This document shows, one piece after another, positions 26,801 through 33,354 of a stretch of 34,940 nt of DNA. Origin of the DNA: Proteobacteria bacterium UBA1673. GTDB lineage: Bacteria > Pseudomonadota > Gammaproteobacteria > Comchoanobacterales > Comchoanobacteraceae. Both the position numbers and the translations under genes were made by a program. The notes under the pieces are model-generated. The model made no database searches, was not told the origin of the DNA, and was given only the letters and a program-made list of their open reading frames with translations. The stretch spans positions 1 through 34,940 of the forward strand of contig DCKN01000073.1 in NCBI GenBank assembly GCA_002320385.1. Direction: 5' to 3'. The number at the start of each line of letters is the position of its first letter. Within the stretch, counting starts at the first letter, position 1.

Positions 26801-27111
26801 AGCTGCTGGATTAGCGCGTCGCCATTGTCAAGTCTTGTGAGTGTTTGTAGTATAATTGTGGCTGATGAGCAGCTTTTGTCCCTTGACAAATACACTTGAT
26901 CTGATGTGGCCATTTCGATGCTTTGTAGTTTTTCTTGACTGACACTTTCTTGGAATGCTAGGATACCAGCTATGAGCGCTTGTTTGCCCCCATCGTGGCT
27001 AGACTCTAAACTTTTTAACTCTTCTACGGTGTCTAAAAGCGTTGCAGCTTTAGTTTTTAGCATTTCGAAGATGTTCTTTAAGTTTTGATGGGCTGGGTAA
27101 TGATTTGCCAT
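20827..27111 (-). CDS. giant protein of unknown function, 2094 aa
   Basis: Not recognised. One uninterrupted frame begins with MANHYPAHQN, with AGGGA 6-7 nt upstream and a consensus promoter just before it. It has no signal peptide or clear membrane helix, and roughly 30 scattered cysteines, which fits a cytoplasmic or injected protein. By eye it is almost all helical: an N-terminal helical domain (1-295), a Pro/Gly-rich linker (298-321), a charged coiled-coil region (about 341-500), then a long helical body. At about 1740-1915 there are Sel1/TPR-like helical pairs (for example YATHLIHGWGCKANIVEALK and LLLAQIYLAG). The C-terminus is polar and charged, with FEEEAF and EPFEERL. No kinase, protease, ATPase or transferase motif was seen. 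It sits between etfA and birA and may be a secreted effector or a large scaffold; both are guesses. Confidence 0.85.
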   Translation of the reverse strand: MANHYPAHQNLKNIFEMLKTKAATLLDTVEELKSLESSHDGGKQALIAGILAFQESVSQEKLQSIEMATSDQVYLSRDKSCSSATIILQTLTRLDNGDALIQQLTQLLVDPSESTQLANLISQYLCAHKVRPIFQMMLKALEDIKSATKTLLNDLSDSEKEKLCTQIIETYQLTSLIISLPQSLINRDKPNLSAPLYIADSQQDISEKINPVLKKVYTALIKLQSDHKVVHKEYWFIELFCISLMPYQSSDELREKSASIINLIQSFWEKNEADKKIREISASKEDLATIQQILAKSIPPTQPDPGHPFLGGDSPVIVPGEAFICPRMSQQLRLLTTSDPRDRIIEVREHTRKLARKLTEILNNEKKQCHEYYEKVKEQDLTVHHQTMIRQEREQAALSVNYEAAIKKINDDLEKDVIEEINTQDTNLQSGLAVERRQRPYIRMNILNNKKYDIKIKEAQKTFDQKAEEIKTSIRNQKSAYKKIQERTQKCQKRDNNIFEILLSAVSTNSLIQIESENKETYEETFEKLPSAITSLTQDCEAPKLAQLETTQPTQVSDCLLEKHAISNCKKMNQALFISDALNELKETITKYVVSSVDALDVIRKSSCNPLWEALCALVEWNFSATRSSEAFNLLKTICIAPVIAEHRPDKDSSSTPVEDYLKIFAVLIIRQHHDKSRELESLNSAYSKSITVEKLKENLESMFTDMKKNGQQKEIAICGHASCYLYNHARNAMKSEIKRLIPLATDHIDIPSTEDIKQTANQVVFGSITQAVHDNDTEIEICQKFTNALNQYTESDTSITAIHKFPFASRLIIQAENAQSHINELKNIESYDEILESLERQEKEIKLSAVKSTHNHYPEYQSMLKHYHGDMTFFLNSKAVGQTRETQEKIKKYAGRITVSHRNQPVPLASLFESSNEPVTKAKLEKYNHCPDLKKIIASYRSIINDKPSKSLINKVNKYYPSIAWELLTMKQNMDHHFSFLHDLIISAPHSSVEIWAFMTQIEQLQIRYKAMLIEIKPFESKDGYDIDINLINLLRDLHTRLSKALLPLIEHRKKVYQSQTSIDFVWETLYKNLHKQLLPNTNQTLTNFHGFYEKTIVDQTEEITEIQKLYKIIVTELDKITNTTSSIDNFSSSLDSEKVLLKTFSDKLTRFIEIMMETSFSEQSKIDAFFNMKGMSLLTYWRSTEPTEAFNTFIKNTIMIDQSPAKWFFNVCFTEQLLLAKKHMHARLSSLCRSKMIRGSAAIQKVSMSLQFSEDKNLVVHFSENLDRLLTVKETPLTIELGDPDEKNEKIEQIQTLENQRQIIFSTNSVATMTDENQMITEDCSSYIEELVKSIPSDMILHFPKTLPMIVVKRILEEAKKTPKEKMSLSLDNPCTEVEQMMIQVCDHKPDHYKVFYKDSVFEPLFDNRNFQEVMLVNIQNLAAGKTEWKYLSVANRLYSFIDVIIFMICKDINTIYDTTEDNTRYTACEIPKEYEEIARLFYRSLFEQSPKDHSEMIMQFTRAIEYAVGSMSYKNEPSTIDSKDILFFPQGNDGGIDIIPKDVLVKARSTLSPEQNQIKLATRPHEATGDYPIEAYKVNSDSVTNPFTRVEISPFHTGLFKEEPKYHLFYQGLRTGPAADNLIGNRINTAWHTANMTQCLTSEGSHNEHIIRKLKELSYFGTKLSKMKRYDYTLTISKMRELANEIMSNTGRKCPSFFMWPFFESLSEDIQLTAYRQMRSIINDLSGNTDNASQIKYATHLIHGWGCKANIVEALKILTSILKLTSDPAVQAKIKTIIFSTLFFRLIVCEEKNDGMKQLSVNSAIYNIYHTAQMQSDTEKLNDISVDLNQYGCLDYNESNLKSMFDDGEHSAGLLLAQIYLAGSFKNASGELIHSNPTNLESAISMLGTILETDGNNHVANLLLGIALRTGKGTHMQPLRSQQHLNKIPAELPTPIECMLHQNLTTWRLGVLDYHLVNSAPVTRQNLTDEIVEDVLKNQRHLYLEVENELSLESRSFEEEAFNNVLQVGVLLNLNMSKASLILQEKRNKNDRAEKLLTEKYDQIMKNAWDILTRDGERFLLLLKHEPFEERLRQTIYTESKEIRLTSNPKR

Positions 27112-27140
27112 CGCGTGTCCCTAACATTATACTAATATCT

Positions 27141-27150
27141 TATGATCATA
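27141..27150. repeat. 10-bp palindrome over the giant-gene -10 box
   Basis: TATGATCATA is a perfect palindrome that contains the -10 hexamer of the giant gene (minus strand TATGAT). It is a possible operator half of a repressor site, or a chance result of an AT-rich -10 region. Confidence 0.3.
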
Positions 27151-27173
27151 TTCTTTATTATAAGTAATGTCAA
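27145..27173 (-). promoter_or_regulatory. consensus sigma-70 promoter of the giant gene
   Basis: On the minus strand TTGACA (27173-27168, 6/6) is followed by a 17-bp spacer and TATGAT (27150-27145, 5/6). The start site would be near 27138, leaving a leader of about 27 nt that ends in the AGGGA ribosome binding site. This is the best-matching promoter seen in the window. Confidence 0.7.
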
Positions 27174-27282
27174 TTACCTTGTTTACACTCTGTCTCCGTG
27201 TTGTTCTAGATTTTTGATTGCATGTAAATCAGTATCTTTTAAGCTGGGTTTAGATGAGGTGATCGTTGATTAGGATGGTTAA

Positions 27283-28245
27283 ATGAATCAATTAAAATGG
27301 TCTCATGGTGCTATGTCGATATTACAGTTGTCACAAAAAAAGCTGACATGGCGTATGGCTGACATTTCTGCTGAGGTTGGTCTTACGATGTGTTGCGTTC
27401 ATTCGTATCTACAGGAGTTGGTGCAATTGAGGTGCGGTATTACATGCAAAGACGCGATCGTTCAATTCAGAAGACCGTTGTTTTTATCTGACTCTAGGTA
27501 TATTGAGAAAATAATGTCGTTGAATGCTAATTGTTTTTCTTCTTATTGGCTACTCGATTCAACTCAGTCATATTGTTTACGCCGTCAGCATTGTCAAAAT
27601 CTGGAGTTTTGTTTGACGGAACACCAACTTTTGGGTAAGGGGCGTCGATCTAATCGATGGCAATCAAGATTTGCCTCTAGTATCCTCTTTACTTATAAAA
27701 CTACAGTATCGACGCATGCGTTGGCAGGTTTGTTTTCACCATGCTTAGCACTCGTCATTGTAGAGACTTTGGCGCTATTATTTCCAGGGGTGGCATTACA
27801 AGTTAAATGGCCAAACGATATCATGCTTAATGCGCTAAAATTATCGGGGATTCTTGTTGATGTTGTTTTTTCTGGTGAGCGTGTCGTTGTGATTGTTGGT
27901 GTTGGTTTTAATTTTCAATCTGTGGATTTTGATGGTCTTTGTGCAGCATTTTTGGTTAATAACCCTCGCTTTATGATTGATAAGACCGACTTGACTTTAA
28001 TGTTGATGCAGTGTTGCCGTCGTGTTAAACGTGCGCTTGACGCTGGTGGGCTTGAGTCTTTTGTTCGTCGATATAATGAAAAGCATTTATTGCATGGTAA
28101 AGCGATAACTTTTGATTTCAAAGACGAACGTCGCACAGGGGTTGTCAAGGGAATCAGTGACGATGGTGCGTTACGCATTCAGTCGGCATCTGGAGAAGTT
28201 CTACTATATTCTTCTGAAAGTGTTTCCACTGTTAGATCAGTATGA
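27283..28245 (+). CDS. birA: biotin-[acetyl-CoA-carboxylase] ligase BirA
   Basis: Activates biotin to biotinyl-AMP and attaches it to the biotin carrier of acetyl-CoA carboxylase. An N-terminal helix-turn-helix (about residues 10-50) suggests it may also repress biotin genes, as in E. coli. The ligase domain has KWPNDI with K175, the GVGFNF strand and a C-terminal SH3-like domain (VVKGISDDGALRIQ). The biotinyl-AMP loop, GRGRRGRxW in E. coli, reads GKGRRSNRW (118-126): the key second Arg pair is kept but three positions differ. At 320 aa it has the normal length. A ribosome binding site (AGGA) precedes the ATG. It converges on rsmJ with a 9-bp overlap. Confidence 0.9.
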   Translation: MNQLKWSHGAMSILQLSQKKLTWRMADISAEVGLTMCCVHSYLQELVQLRCGITCKDAIVQFRRPLFLSDSRYIEKIMSLNANCFSSYWLLDSTQSYCLRRQHCQNLEFCLTEHQLLGKGRRSNRWQSRFASSILFTYKTTVSTHALAGLFSPCLALVIVETLALLFPGVALQVKWPNDIMLNALKLSGILVDVVFSGERVVVIVGVGFNFQSVDFDGLCAAFLVNNPRFMIDKTDLTLMLMQCCRRVKRALDAGGLESFVRRYNEKHLLHGKAITFDFKDERRTGVVKGISDDGALRIQSASGEVLLYSSESVSTVRSV

Positions 28246-28995
28246 GGGGGTGTTGTCATTTGATTGACTTGAGGTTTTATAGCAGTCAAAGCGACTTGTT
28301 TTTTGAAAAATGCTTCCTTGGTTTGGCTTTTTCCCAGCGATAAAACATGCTTTTCTATCTCTTTTAACGATCACTCGTTCCTCCGCATGAGCAAGAGCAA
28401 GCGCAAATAAGGCATTATCATCTGTCTCAGGGTCTTGTTGCCCAAACTTTTGCGTCCATTGCATGGTGTTTTTTGGTAATGCGGATTTTCTTTTATTAAA
28501 AAATGGATCAAAGTAAATGTGTGACGCAGACGGTTTGTTTTTTTGACTGAGCCAGTGTAAGCTGCAGTCCTGGATGACTGTCCAGTTGCAAGGTTTTTGT
28601 TCTAGATATTGATAAACAAGCGTTTGTAAGATTGCTGCAGTGATCGGGTTTCTTTCCACGCTAATTAGTGGTTGGTTAAGCGTACTAAGTATTAAGCTAT
28701 CTTGTCCCATCCCTGCTGTAAGATCAAGGATTTTGATGGGGGTCTCGTTGATATTCTTAATATTGCAGGCTTTGATGAGTGGTTGTTGGTTATTTATTTT
28801 TCTCAATATTGTTTCTGTTTTTGTATCAACAAAACTCAATTTTAGTGGTGATAGAATGTTGTTTCTATCAATAATGTGTACTTGACTTGTATCTATGTGG
28901 ACTTCGATGTTAGCACTCCAAAAGATCGCATCGTAACTGTTCAGAAAGTGTTTGATGTGTGTTGGCACATCGTTGGAAAAATGGATAGCTTTCAT
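28237..28995 (-). CDS. rsmJ: 16S rRNA (guanine-1516-N2)-methyltransferase RsmJ
   Basis: SAM-dependent methyltransferase acting on G1516 of 16S rRNA. SAM-binding motif I is DLTAGMGQDS (91-100), followed by the acidic SVERNPITAAIL. Motif IV reads YFDPFF and is followed by KRKSALPKNTM, the RsmJ-specific segment (SALVKKEM in E. coli). RVIVKRDR and RFDCYK near the end also match. At 252 aa it has the normal length. It starts one base after the ctaB stop, so it is probably the last gene of the SURF1-ctaA-ctaB transcript. It overlaps the end of birA by 9 bp. Confidence 0.9.
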   Translation of the reverse strand: MKAIHFSNDVPTHIKHFLNSYDAIFWSANIEVHIDTSQVHIIDRNNILSPLKLSFVDTKTETILRKINNQQPLIKACNIKNINETPIKILDLTAGMGQDSLILSTLNQPLISVERNPITAAILQTLVYQYLEQKPCNWTVIQDCSLHWLSQKNKPSASHIYFDPFFNKRKSALPKNTMQWTQKFGQQDPETDDNALFALALAHAEERVIVKRDRKACFIAGKKPNQGSIFQKTSRFDCYKTSSQSNDNTPSY

Positions 28996-28996
28996 T

Positions 28997-29893
28997 TCAA
29001 ATAGACCGATGATCTAAAAGTAGAGCTACGAATAGCACCATGATATAGGTGATACTGAATCTGAATAGAGGCATTGCTTTGGTGGTGTCGTACCATAGTT
29101 TAGTGCATAGCTGTAGCCATCGAGTATTTAATATCAGTGAGATTGCTAGGTATGTTTCTCCTGTCATTTTTACACAATACGGCATGAGGCTGCAGGCTGT
29201 TGTGAGTAGTGCATAACCCAATATGGATGCTTTCGTGAATGAAATTCCGTGAGTGACTGGTAGCATTGGCCATTTGGTTTTGGCGTAGTCATCTACATGT
29301 TCGATGGCTAGTGGCCAAAAGTGGGCTGGGGTCCAGACAAAGATTATCAGTACTAAAAGTAATGGCTCTGTAGTGATATTCCCGGTCATTGCTGACCATC
29401 CTAGTAATGGTGGTGTTGCACCAGATAGCCCTCCAATGACAATATTTTGAGGTGTTGTGGGTTTGAGTATTTTCGTGTACAAAACGCTATACCCGAGGGT
29501 TGTGATCAAGGTTAGAGCGGCTGATAAAGTATTATTAAATATGCATAATACCGACATACTAAGCGTGATCATGGTGATGGCAAAGCCTGTTGTTGTGTTT
29601 TTACAAAGTGTTTCTTGTGCTAGTGGTCTATTTTTGGTTCTTCTCATTTTTTTATCTTCGTCTCTGTCGAAAAGATGATTCAGTGCTGCGCTACCACAGG
29701 CAGCAAGTGTGATCCCAATCATTGCTGAGCCTGCTTTCTGCAACGACCATGAGTGTTTTGGAGTTATCAGTACGCCAATAAAGCTTGAAAACATCATGAC
29801 GCTGATAACTTTTAGTTTTATTATTCTGTGTAGCTGTTGTAGATTCAGCGGTAGAGATTTGGGTGTCAGTTGTCTGATCTGGAAAGCTATCAT
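28997..29893 (-). CDS. ctaB: protoheme IX farnesyltransferase (heme O synthase)
   Basis: UbiA-family membrane prenyltransferase that farnesylates heme B to heme O. The first aspartate-rich motif is NHLFDRDEDKKMRRTKNRP (72-90). The second conserved loop is in IEHVDDYAKTKWPMLPV, and FVWTPAHFWPLAI is typical of CtaB/CyoE. About eight to nine membrane helices are visible in 298 aa. Its ATG overlaps the ctaA stop by 4 bp, so heme O and heme A synthesis are coupled. The product feeds the terminal oxidase, whose subunit genes are not in the window. Confidence 0.95.
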   Translation of the reverse strand: MIAFQIRQLTPKSLPLNLQQLHRIIKLKVISVMMFSSFIGVLITPKHSWSLQKAGSAMIGITLAACGSAALNHLFDRDEDKKMRRTKNRPLAQETLCKNTTTGFAITMITLSMSVLCIFNNTLSAALTLITTLGYSVLYTKILKPTTPQNIVIGGLSGATPPLLGWSAMTGNITTEPLLLVLIIFVWTPAHFWPLAIEHVDDYAKTKWPMLPVTHGISFTKASILGYALLTTACSLMPYCVKMTGETYLAISLILNTRWLQLCTKLWYDTTKAMPLFRFSITYIMVLFVALLLDHRSI

Positions 29894-30900
29894 ATCGTTG
29901 CGTGCTGATAATACTCAGTGATTTTTGAATTCAGAATTTTGTGGTGTGCTGCAATATGCAGTAATACGCTGACGGTGATGAGGAGTGCTAATGCCACAAT
30001 GTTATGTCCGACAGCGATACTAATTGGTAATTGCCATCGCACATTTAAAATCCCAAGCGTAATTTGTATCGCAAAGCAACTAGTGAGTACACGAAACCAC
30101 TGAACAAATACTTTAGGTAGTTGCATTTTTAACTGAATGACTTGCCAGCTTAATCTGGCCACTAACACAGTGCATATGAGTGCACCCCATCGATGAGTCA
30201 TATGGATTGCAATTCTCCCTTCTCCAGAAATGACGCCGCCCTCATAGCTTTGGAATCCAAACGGCCATGAGAATCCTTGTATGAGCGAATCGACTGGGAT
30301 GAACCATTGGCCTTGACACTTAGGAAAATCTGGACACACTAATGCAGCATAATTAGCACTCGTCCATCCTCCAATCACGATTTGAATAAAAACGGCAACC
30401 CAAAGAATCTGCAAACTTGTATAAACCTGTGGTGGTATTACCATAGACTGGCGAGTGATGAACTTTTTTTGGTAATCAACGCACAATAATGTTGTGATTG
30501 TCATTCCTCCAATTAAGTGTGGCATCACAGCAAGAGGATGCAGTCGCCAAGTTACAGTCCACATGCCAAATAGAGCTTGGATAATGATCATGACGCAAGC
30601 AATATTTAATATTGTATGCGTTTCTTTTTTGGGTGTATTTGCTCTAAGCATGAATACGATTATCCCCAGGATGCCAGCAGCGTACCGGTGAATCATCTCA
30701 ATCCACGCTTTCTCAGATGCCTCATATGAGAGTGCTGGGCTTGTAATGTTGGCATGTACAATCCAGTTCTCAAAGCATTTTGGCCAGTCAGGACATCCGA
30801 GTCCGGCATGTTTGAGCCTGGTATAGGCGCCTAGGCAGACAACGATCATTGCAAGATAAATTGCAATTAGATGAAGCATACGGTGTGGTTGTCTGGCCAT
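29890..30900 (-). CDS. ctaA: heme A synthase CtaA (COX15)
   Basis: Membrane enzyme that oxidises the C8 methyl of heme O to give heme A for aa3-type cytochrome oxidase. The four heme-ligand histidines of the family are in place: H71 (IHRYAAG), H128 (MPHLIGG), H236 (THRWGA) and H299 (VGHNIVA). Two copies of a CPDxPKC motif (C36/C42 and C189/C195) mark the symmetric halves. About eight membrane helices are visible in 336 aa. The gene implies a heme-A-requiring oxidase, hence aerobic respiration. It is one base from the end of the upstream gene and overlaps ctaB. Confidence 0.94.
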   Translation of the reverse strand: MARQPHRMLHLIAIYLAMIVVCLGAYTRLKHAGLGCPDWPKCFENWIVHANITSPALSYEASEKAWIEMIHRYAAGILGIIVFMLRANTPKKETHTILNIACVMIIIQALFGMWTVTWRLHPLAVMPHLIGGMTITTLLCVDYQKKFITRQSMVIPPQVYTSLQILWVAVFIQIVIGGWTSANYAALVCPDFPKCQGQWFIPVDSLIQGFSWPFGFQSYEGGVISGEGRIAIHMTHRWGALICTVLVARLSWQVIQLKMQLPKVFVQWFRVLTSCFAIQITLGILNVRWQLPISIAVGHNIVALALLITVSVLLHIAAHHKILNSKITEYYQHATI

Positions 30901-30901
30901 G

Positions 30902-31420
30902 CTATATCCTTGATGATTTGAGTAGTTTCCTGAGATCTAGATCGATATCTCGAAGCGCATTCAGTTGGTCGTAACAGAGTATTGCTCTAGACTCAGGGTC
31001 GATGATAAAAAGTTTACACGTTTTGTTGTGTTTGCTTTTGATGGTTTCAAGTTTTTGATGAGTTTCTTGTTCTAATTGCTTTGTTTCCCAGTTTTTCATC
31101 ATAGCTATCTGATTTTTTTTGTTTTTAAAAATAGTTAAGTGGACTCTCTTTTTGTCCTTGCCAAGCGCAATCCATCTTTTTTCTAGTGTTTCTAGTGCAG
31201 TCATATCATGGTCGCTTGGTGATAAGCTAGCGATCTGCCAGAACTGATGTTGCTGTTGGTCAATTACAACGGGAGGCGTGATTAGGGTTCCTCGACTGTT
31301 AGGGTGTTTGCGACCATAGCCTGAATAAAATAATGTGTGTGCCAGTATCATTGGAATGACAAAGGTTGCGATAATGCCATAAAGTGGGCTGTAAGTGACT
31401 TGTTTTTTACGGTATGACAT
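30902..31420 (-). CDS. SURF1-associated membrane protein, probable oxidase assembly factor
   Basis: The N-terminal part has one membrane helix and the pattern FYSGYGRKHPNSRGTLITPP, which resembles the FYFSGWxP...GxLLxPP start of the conserved protein between SURF1 and ctaA in Pseudomonas and relatives (PA0111 type). The rest (about residues 65-170) looks like a thioredoxin-like periplasmic domain without an obvious CxxC pair, ending with FIIDPESRAILCY. I place the start at ATG 31420 (172 aa), overlapping SURF1 by 14 bp; an open frame extends to 31468. The role is inferred from neighbours: assembly or metal insertion of cytochrome oxidase. Confidence 0.7.
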   Translation of the reverse strand: MSYRKKQVTYSPLYGIIATFVIPMILAHTLFYSGYGRKHPNSRGTLITPPVVIDQQQHQFWQIASLSPSDHDMTALETLEKRWIALGKDKKRVHLTIFKNKKNQIAMMKNWETKQLEQETHQKLETIKSKHNKTCKLFIIDPESRAILCYDQLNALRDIDLDLRKLLKSSRI

Positions 31421-32084
31421 TTTTTTTCCGTCTAATGAGTTTGCTCCAATAGATGCCGATGATGCCAAAGGCAGCGAACTGTAGAGCGTAACAGATGTGC
31501 CGACTTATGCCAAGTGCTAGGCTGTTTTGGTTGGTGACGTTGTCATATAGTGTTGAACCTTTTGTCACAATGATTTTTTGATAAATCGGTTTCTGTAATG
31601 CCAGAGATATGGTCTCAAGATCGATGAAGCTGATCTTTTTAGGCCAACTATTATGTGTTGGTATTTGGCGAAGAAGGCGTCCTTTTGGTTGGTAAAGTAT
31701 CCCGTCGATATCCGGCGTGCCTCTCGTATGATTGATTACTGAAGCTGCTGCTTCGGTATTTGGGTACCATCCTAGGTGGATGAGTATCGGTTTTTGGATA
31801 TGACTTGAGTGATTTATTCCGATGAGCTCAACGCCAACGACATGATGTTTGAATGCCGGATCTACGATGAAGTAACGCAGCTTATCAAGCTGGGGTTTGA
31901 TCGAGATTGATCGGACTGTTTGTTCGTATTCAAATTCTTGAAGATCTTCTTCGGTTAAAGATGCTTGCGGTTTGTGTTGTATTAGTTCATATTTACTCAA
32001 TGCTCTATGCAATTGCCACACGGATAACATGATCATTATGATTAAATTGGCGTTGGTGATTATGGTTAGATGTCGGGTGTGCAT
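31407..32084 (-). CDS. SURF1 family cytochrome oxidase assembly protein
   Basis: Inner-membrane protein with two helices that helps place heme A into cytochrome oxidase subunit I. The first helix leads into SVWQLHRALSK, matching the GxWQLxRxxxK motif (with Ser for Gly). The periplasmic part contains ILIHLGWYPN, the usual V(N)RGWxP-type turn in altered form. The second helix contains HICYALQFAAFGIIGIYW, matching HxxYAxQWxxF. From ATG 32084 the product is 225 aa. An ATG at 32132 would add 16 residues and overlap the divergent gene by 17 bp, which I think less likely. Confidence 0.88.
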   Translation of the reverse strand: MHTRHLTIITNANLIIMIMLSVWQLHRALSKYELIQHKPQASLTEEDLQEFEYEQTVRSISIKPQLDKLRYFIVDPAFKHHVVGVELIGINHSSHIQKPILIHLGWYPNTEAAASVINHTRGTPDIDGILYQPKGRLLRQIPTHNSWPKKISFIDLETISLALQKPIYQKIIVTKGSTLYDNVTNQNSLALGISRHICYALQFAAFGIIGIYWSKLIRRKKNVIP

Positions 32085-32115
32085 AAGATTGTAGCCGCGA
32101 GTATTTGGATAGTAT

Positions 32116-32325
32116 ATGGTATTGCGTTTCATATTGATATGTTTAGTTGTTGTGGTGTTGGCAAGCCTTTTTCAGGGGCTGTTTTTTTTAATGCGTGCTG
32201 GTCGTGACAATCGTGCAAAGCTCGTGTTCGCTTTGAGTATGCGTATTGGTTTATCCTTGTTTTTGTTTGTGCTTTTATTATTGGGTTGGCGTCAAGGTTG
32301 GTGGATGCCACATAGCATCGTGTGA
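32116..32325 (+). CDS. DUF2909 twin-transmembrane protein
   Basis: 69 aa with two membrane helices around a short loop: GLFFLMRAGRDNRAKLVFAL then SMRIGLSLFLFVLLLLG and a WWMPH end. This is the DUF2909 pattern (GLFFL...R.LT.RIGLS..LF). In Pseudomonas-type genomes the same gene lies between cytochrome oxidase subunit III and the divergent SURF1 gene, as it does here with respect to SURF1. The function is unknown; an oxidase link is inferred from this conserved position. The oxidase subunit genes themselves are missing beside it. Confidence 0.8.
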   Translation: MVLRFILICLVVVVLASLFQGLFFLMRAGRDNRAKLVFALSMRIGLSLFLFVLLLLGWRQGWWMPHSIV

Positions 32326-32392
32326 ACATGGGACTAGTTGCTTGCCGATTGAGTGTGTGATAACGTAGTGTTGATGAATTGTAGGAGCTTCT

Positions 32393-32566
32393 ATGGGTTT
32401 TTCAGGTATCAGTCCTGGGTCATTAATCTTGATTTTTTTTATCGCTTTGCTGGTGTTTGGGCCTAAGCGACTAGAAAGTCTTGGGGCAGAGTTGGGTAAT
32501 GCTATGCGTCGGTTTAAAGAAAACTTTGATGGTGAAACTGCATCAAAGAAAGATCCGGATGCTTGA
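32393..32566 (+). CDS. tatA: Sec-independent translocase subunit TatA
   Basis: 57 aa. A short N-terminal membrane helix (SLILIFFIALLVF) is followed by the hinge FGPKRLESLG and an amphipathic helix (AELGNAMRRFKENFDG), then a short charged tail, the standard TatA layout. AGGAG is 5 nt before the ATG. tatC follows after 29 bp. The protein is at the short end for TatA. No TatB-like gene (longer, with an E/xGP hinge) lies between tatA and tatC, so TatA may serve both roles, or tatB may be elsewhere. Confidence 0.9.
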   Translation: MGFSGISPGSLILIFFIALLVFGPKRLESLGAELGNAMRRFKENFDGETASKKDPDA

Positions 32567-32595
32567 TGCATGCCTCATGACAGAAGTCGATCACC

Positions 32596-33354
32596 ATGTT
32601 TGGATTGTTAAGTAATTATGCAGATTGTTGGCTTGAGATTCGGAGTCGTATCTTTTCTGCCATATTGTTATGGTTTGTCGTTTTTTTAGCCTGTTTTTAT
32701 TTCCGTTATGACTTGTTGACGTGGTGTCAGTATCTTATCAGTGCTCATCGATCGACTGTGCCCTCAATTGTTGCTCTGTCTGTGGTGGATGGTTTCTATG
32801 TGACTTTTGAGCTGTCATTTTACATGAGTTTGCTTCTTAGTTTGCCCGCTTTTGTCTGGCAACTCTGGTGTTTTTTATCTCCTGCGCTTTTTTATGCTGA
32901 GCGATGGTATTTAGCTGTTGTTTGTTTTATTGGCTTATTTTTATTTTTTCTGGGGCTTACGTTAGGGTGGTTGTTCGTGCTACCAGTCATCTTGAAGTAT
33001 GCGCATTGGTTTTTGCCGACAGGTGTCGTTTGGCTTTTGGGGTTGCGTCAGTATGTTTCTCTGTTTTGGTATGTAGGTATTTATTGTGGACTGTTCATGG
33101 AGCTGCCATTGATGGTTTTTTTTCTGGTGCATTCACAGCTAGTTTCCCCTGACCAGTTTCATCGATTAAGACCATATGTCTTGTTAGGCTGTTTTGTCAT
33201 TGGTATGTTTGCTACGCCGCCTGACATGTTTGCGCAAATTTTCTTCGCCCTTCCCATGTATGCCTTATTTGAGCTTGGGTTTTGTTGTAGCCAATTATGT
33301 CGCTGGTTAGGGGGTGCGGCTATTCAGCGAGAGATTGTTGTAGTGCAGGATTGA
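32596..33354 (+). CDS. tatC: Sec-independent translocase subunit TatC
   Basis: Multi-spanning receptor of the twin-arginine exporter, which moves folded proteins across the inner membrane. About six helices are visible in 252 aa. Family blocks: LEIRSRI (for LxELRxR) near the N-terminus, FELSFYMSLLLSLPAFVWQL, the FLSPALFYAER loop, and RLRPYVLLGCFVIGMFATPP followed by D and an ALPMYALFELG segment. It follows tatA in a probable operon that starts with the DUF2909 gene. Its 3' end overlaps hemA by 35 bp in convergent orientation. The ribosome binding site is weak. Confidence 0.93.
   Translation: MFGLLSNYADCWLEIRSRIFSAILLWFVVFLACFYFRYDLLTWCQYLISAHRSTVPSIVALSVVDGFYVTFELSFYMSLLLSLPAFVWQLWCFLSPALFYAERWYLAVVCFIGLFLFFLGLTLGWLFVLPVILKYAHWFLPTGVVWLLGLRQYVSLFWYVGIYCGLFMELPLMVFFLVHSQLVSPDQFHRLRPYVLLGCFVIGMFATPPDMFAQIFFALPMYALFELGFCCSQLCRWLGGAAIQREIVVVQD

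Noticed and set aside
20827..27111. Giant gene as a phage tape-measure protein or a secreted adhesin
   Set aside because: No other phage gene is nearby. There is no signal peptide, no membrane-spanning tape-measure stretch, and no tandem beta repeats of an adhesin.
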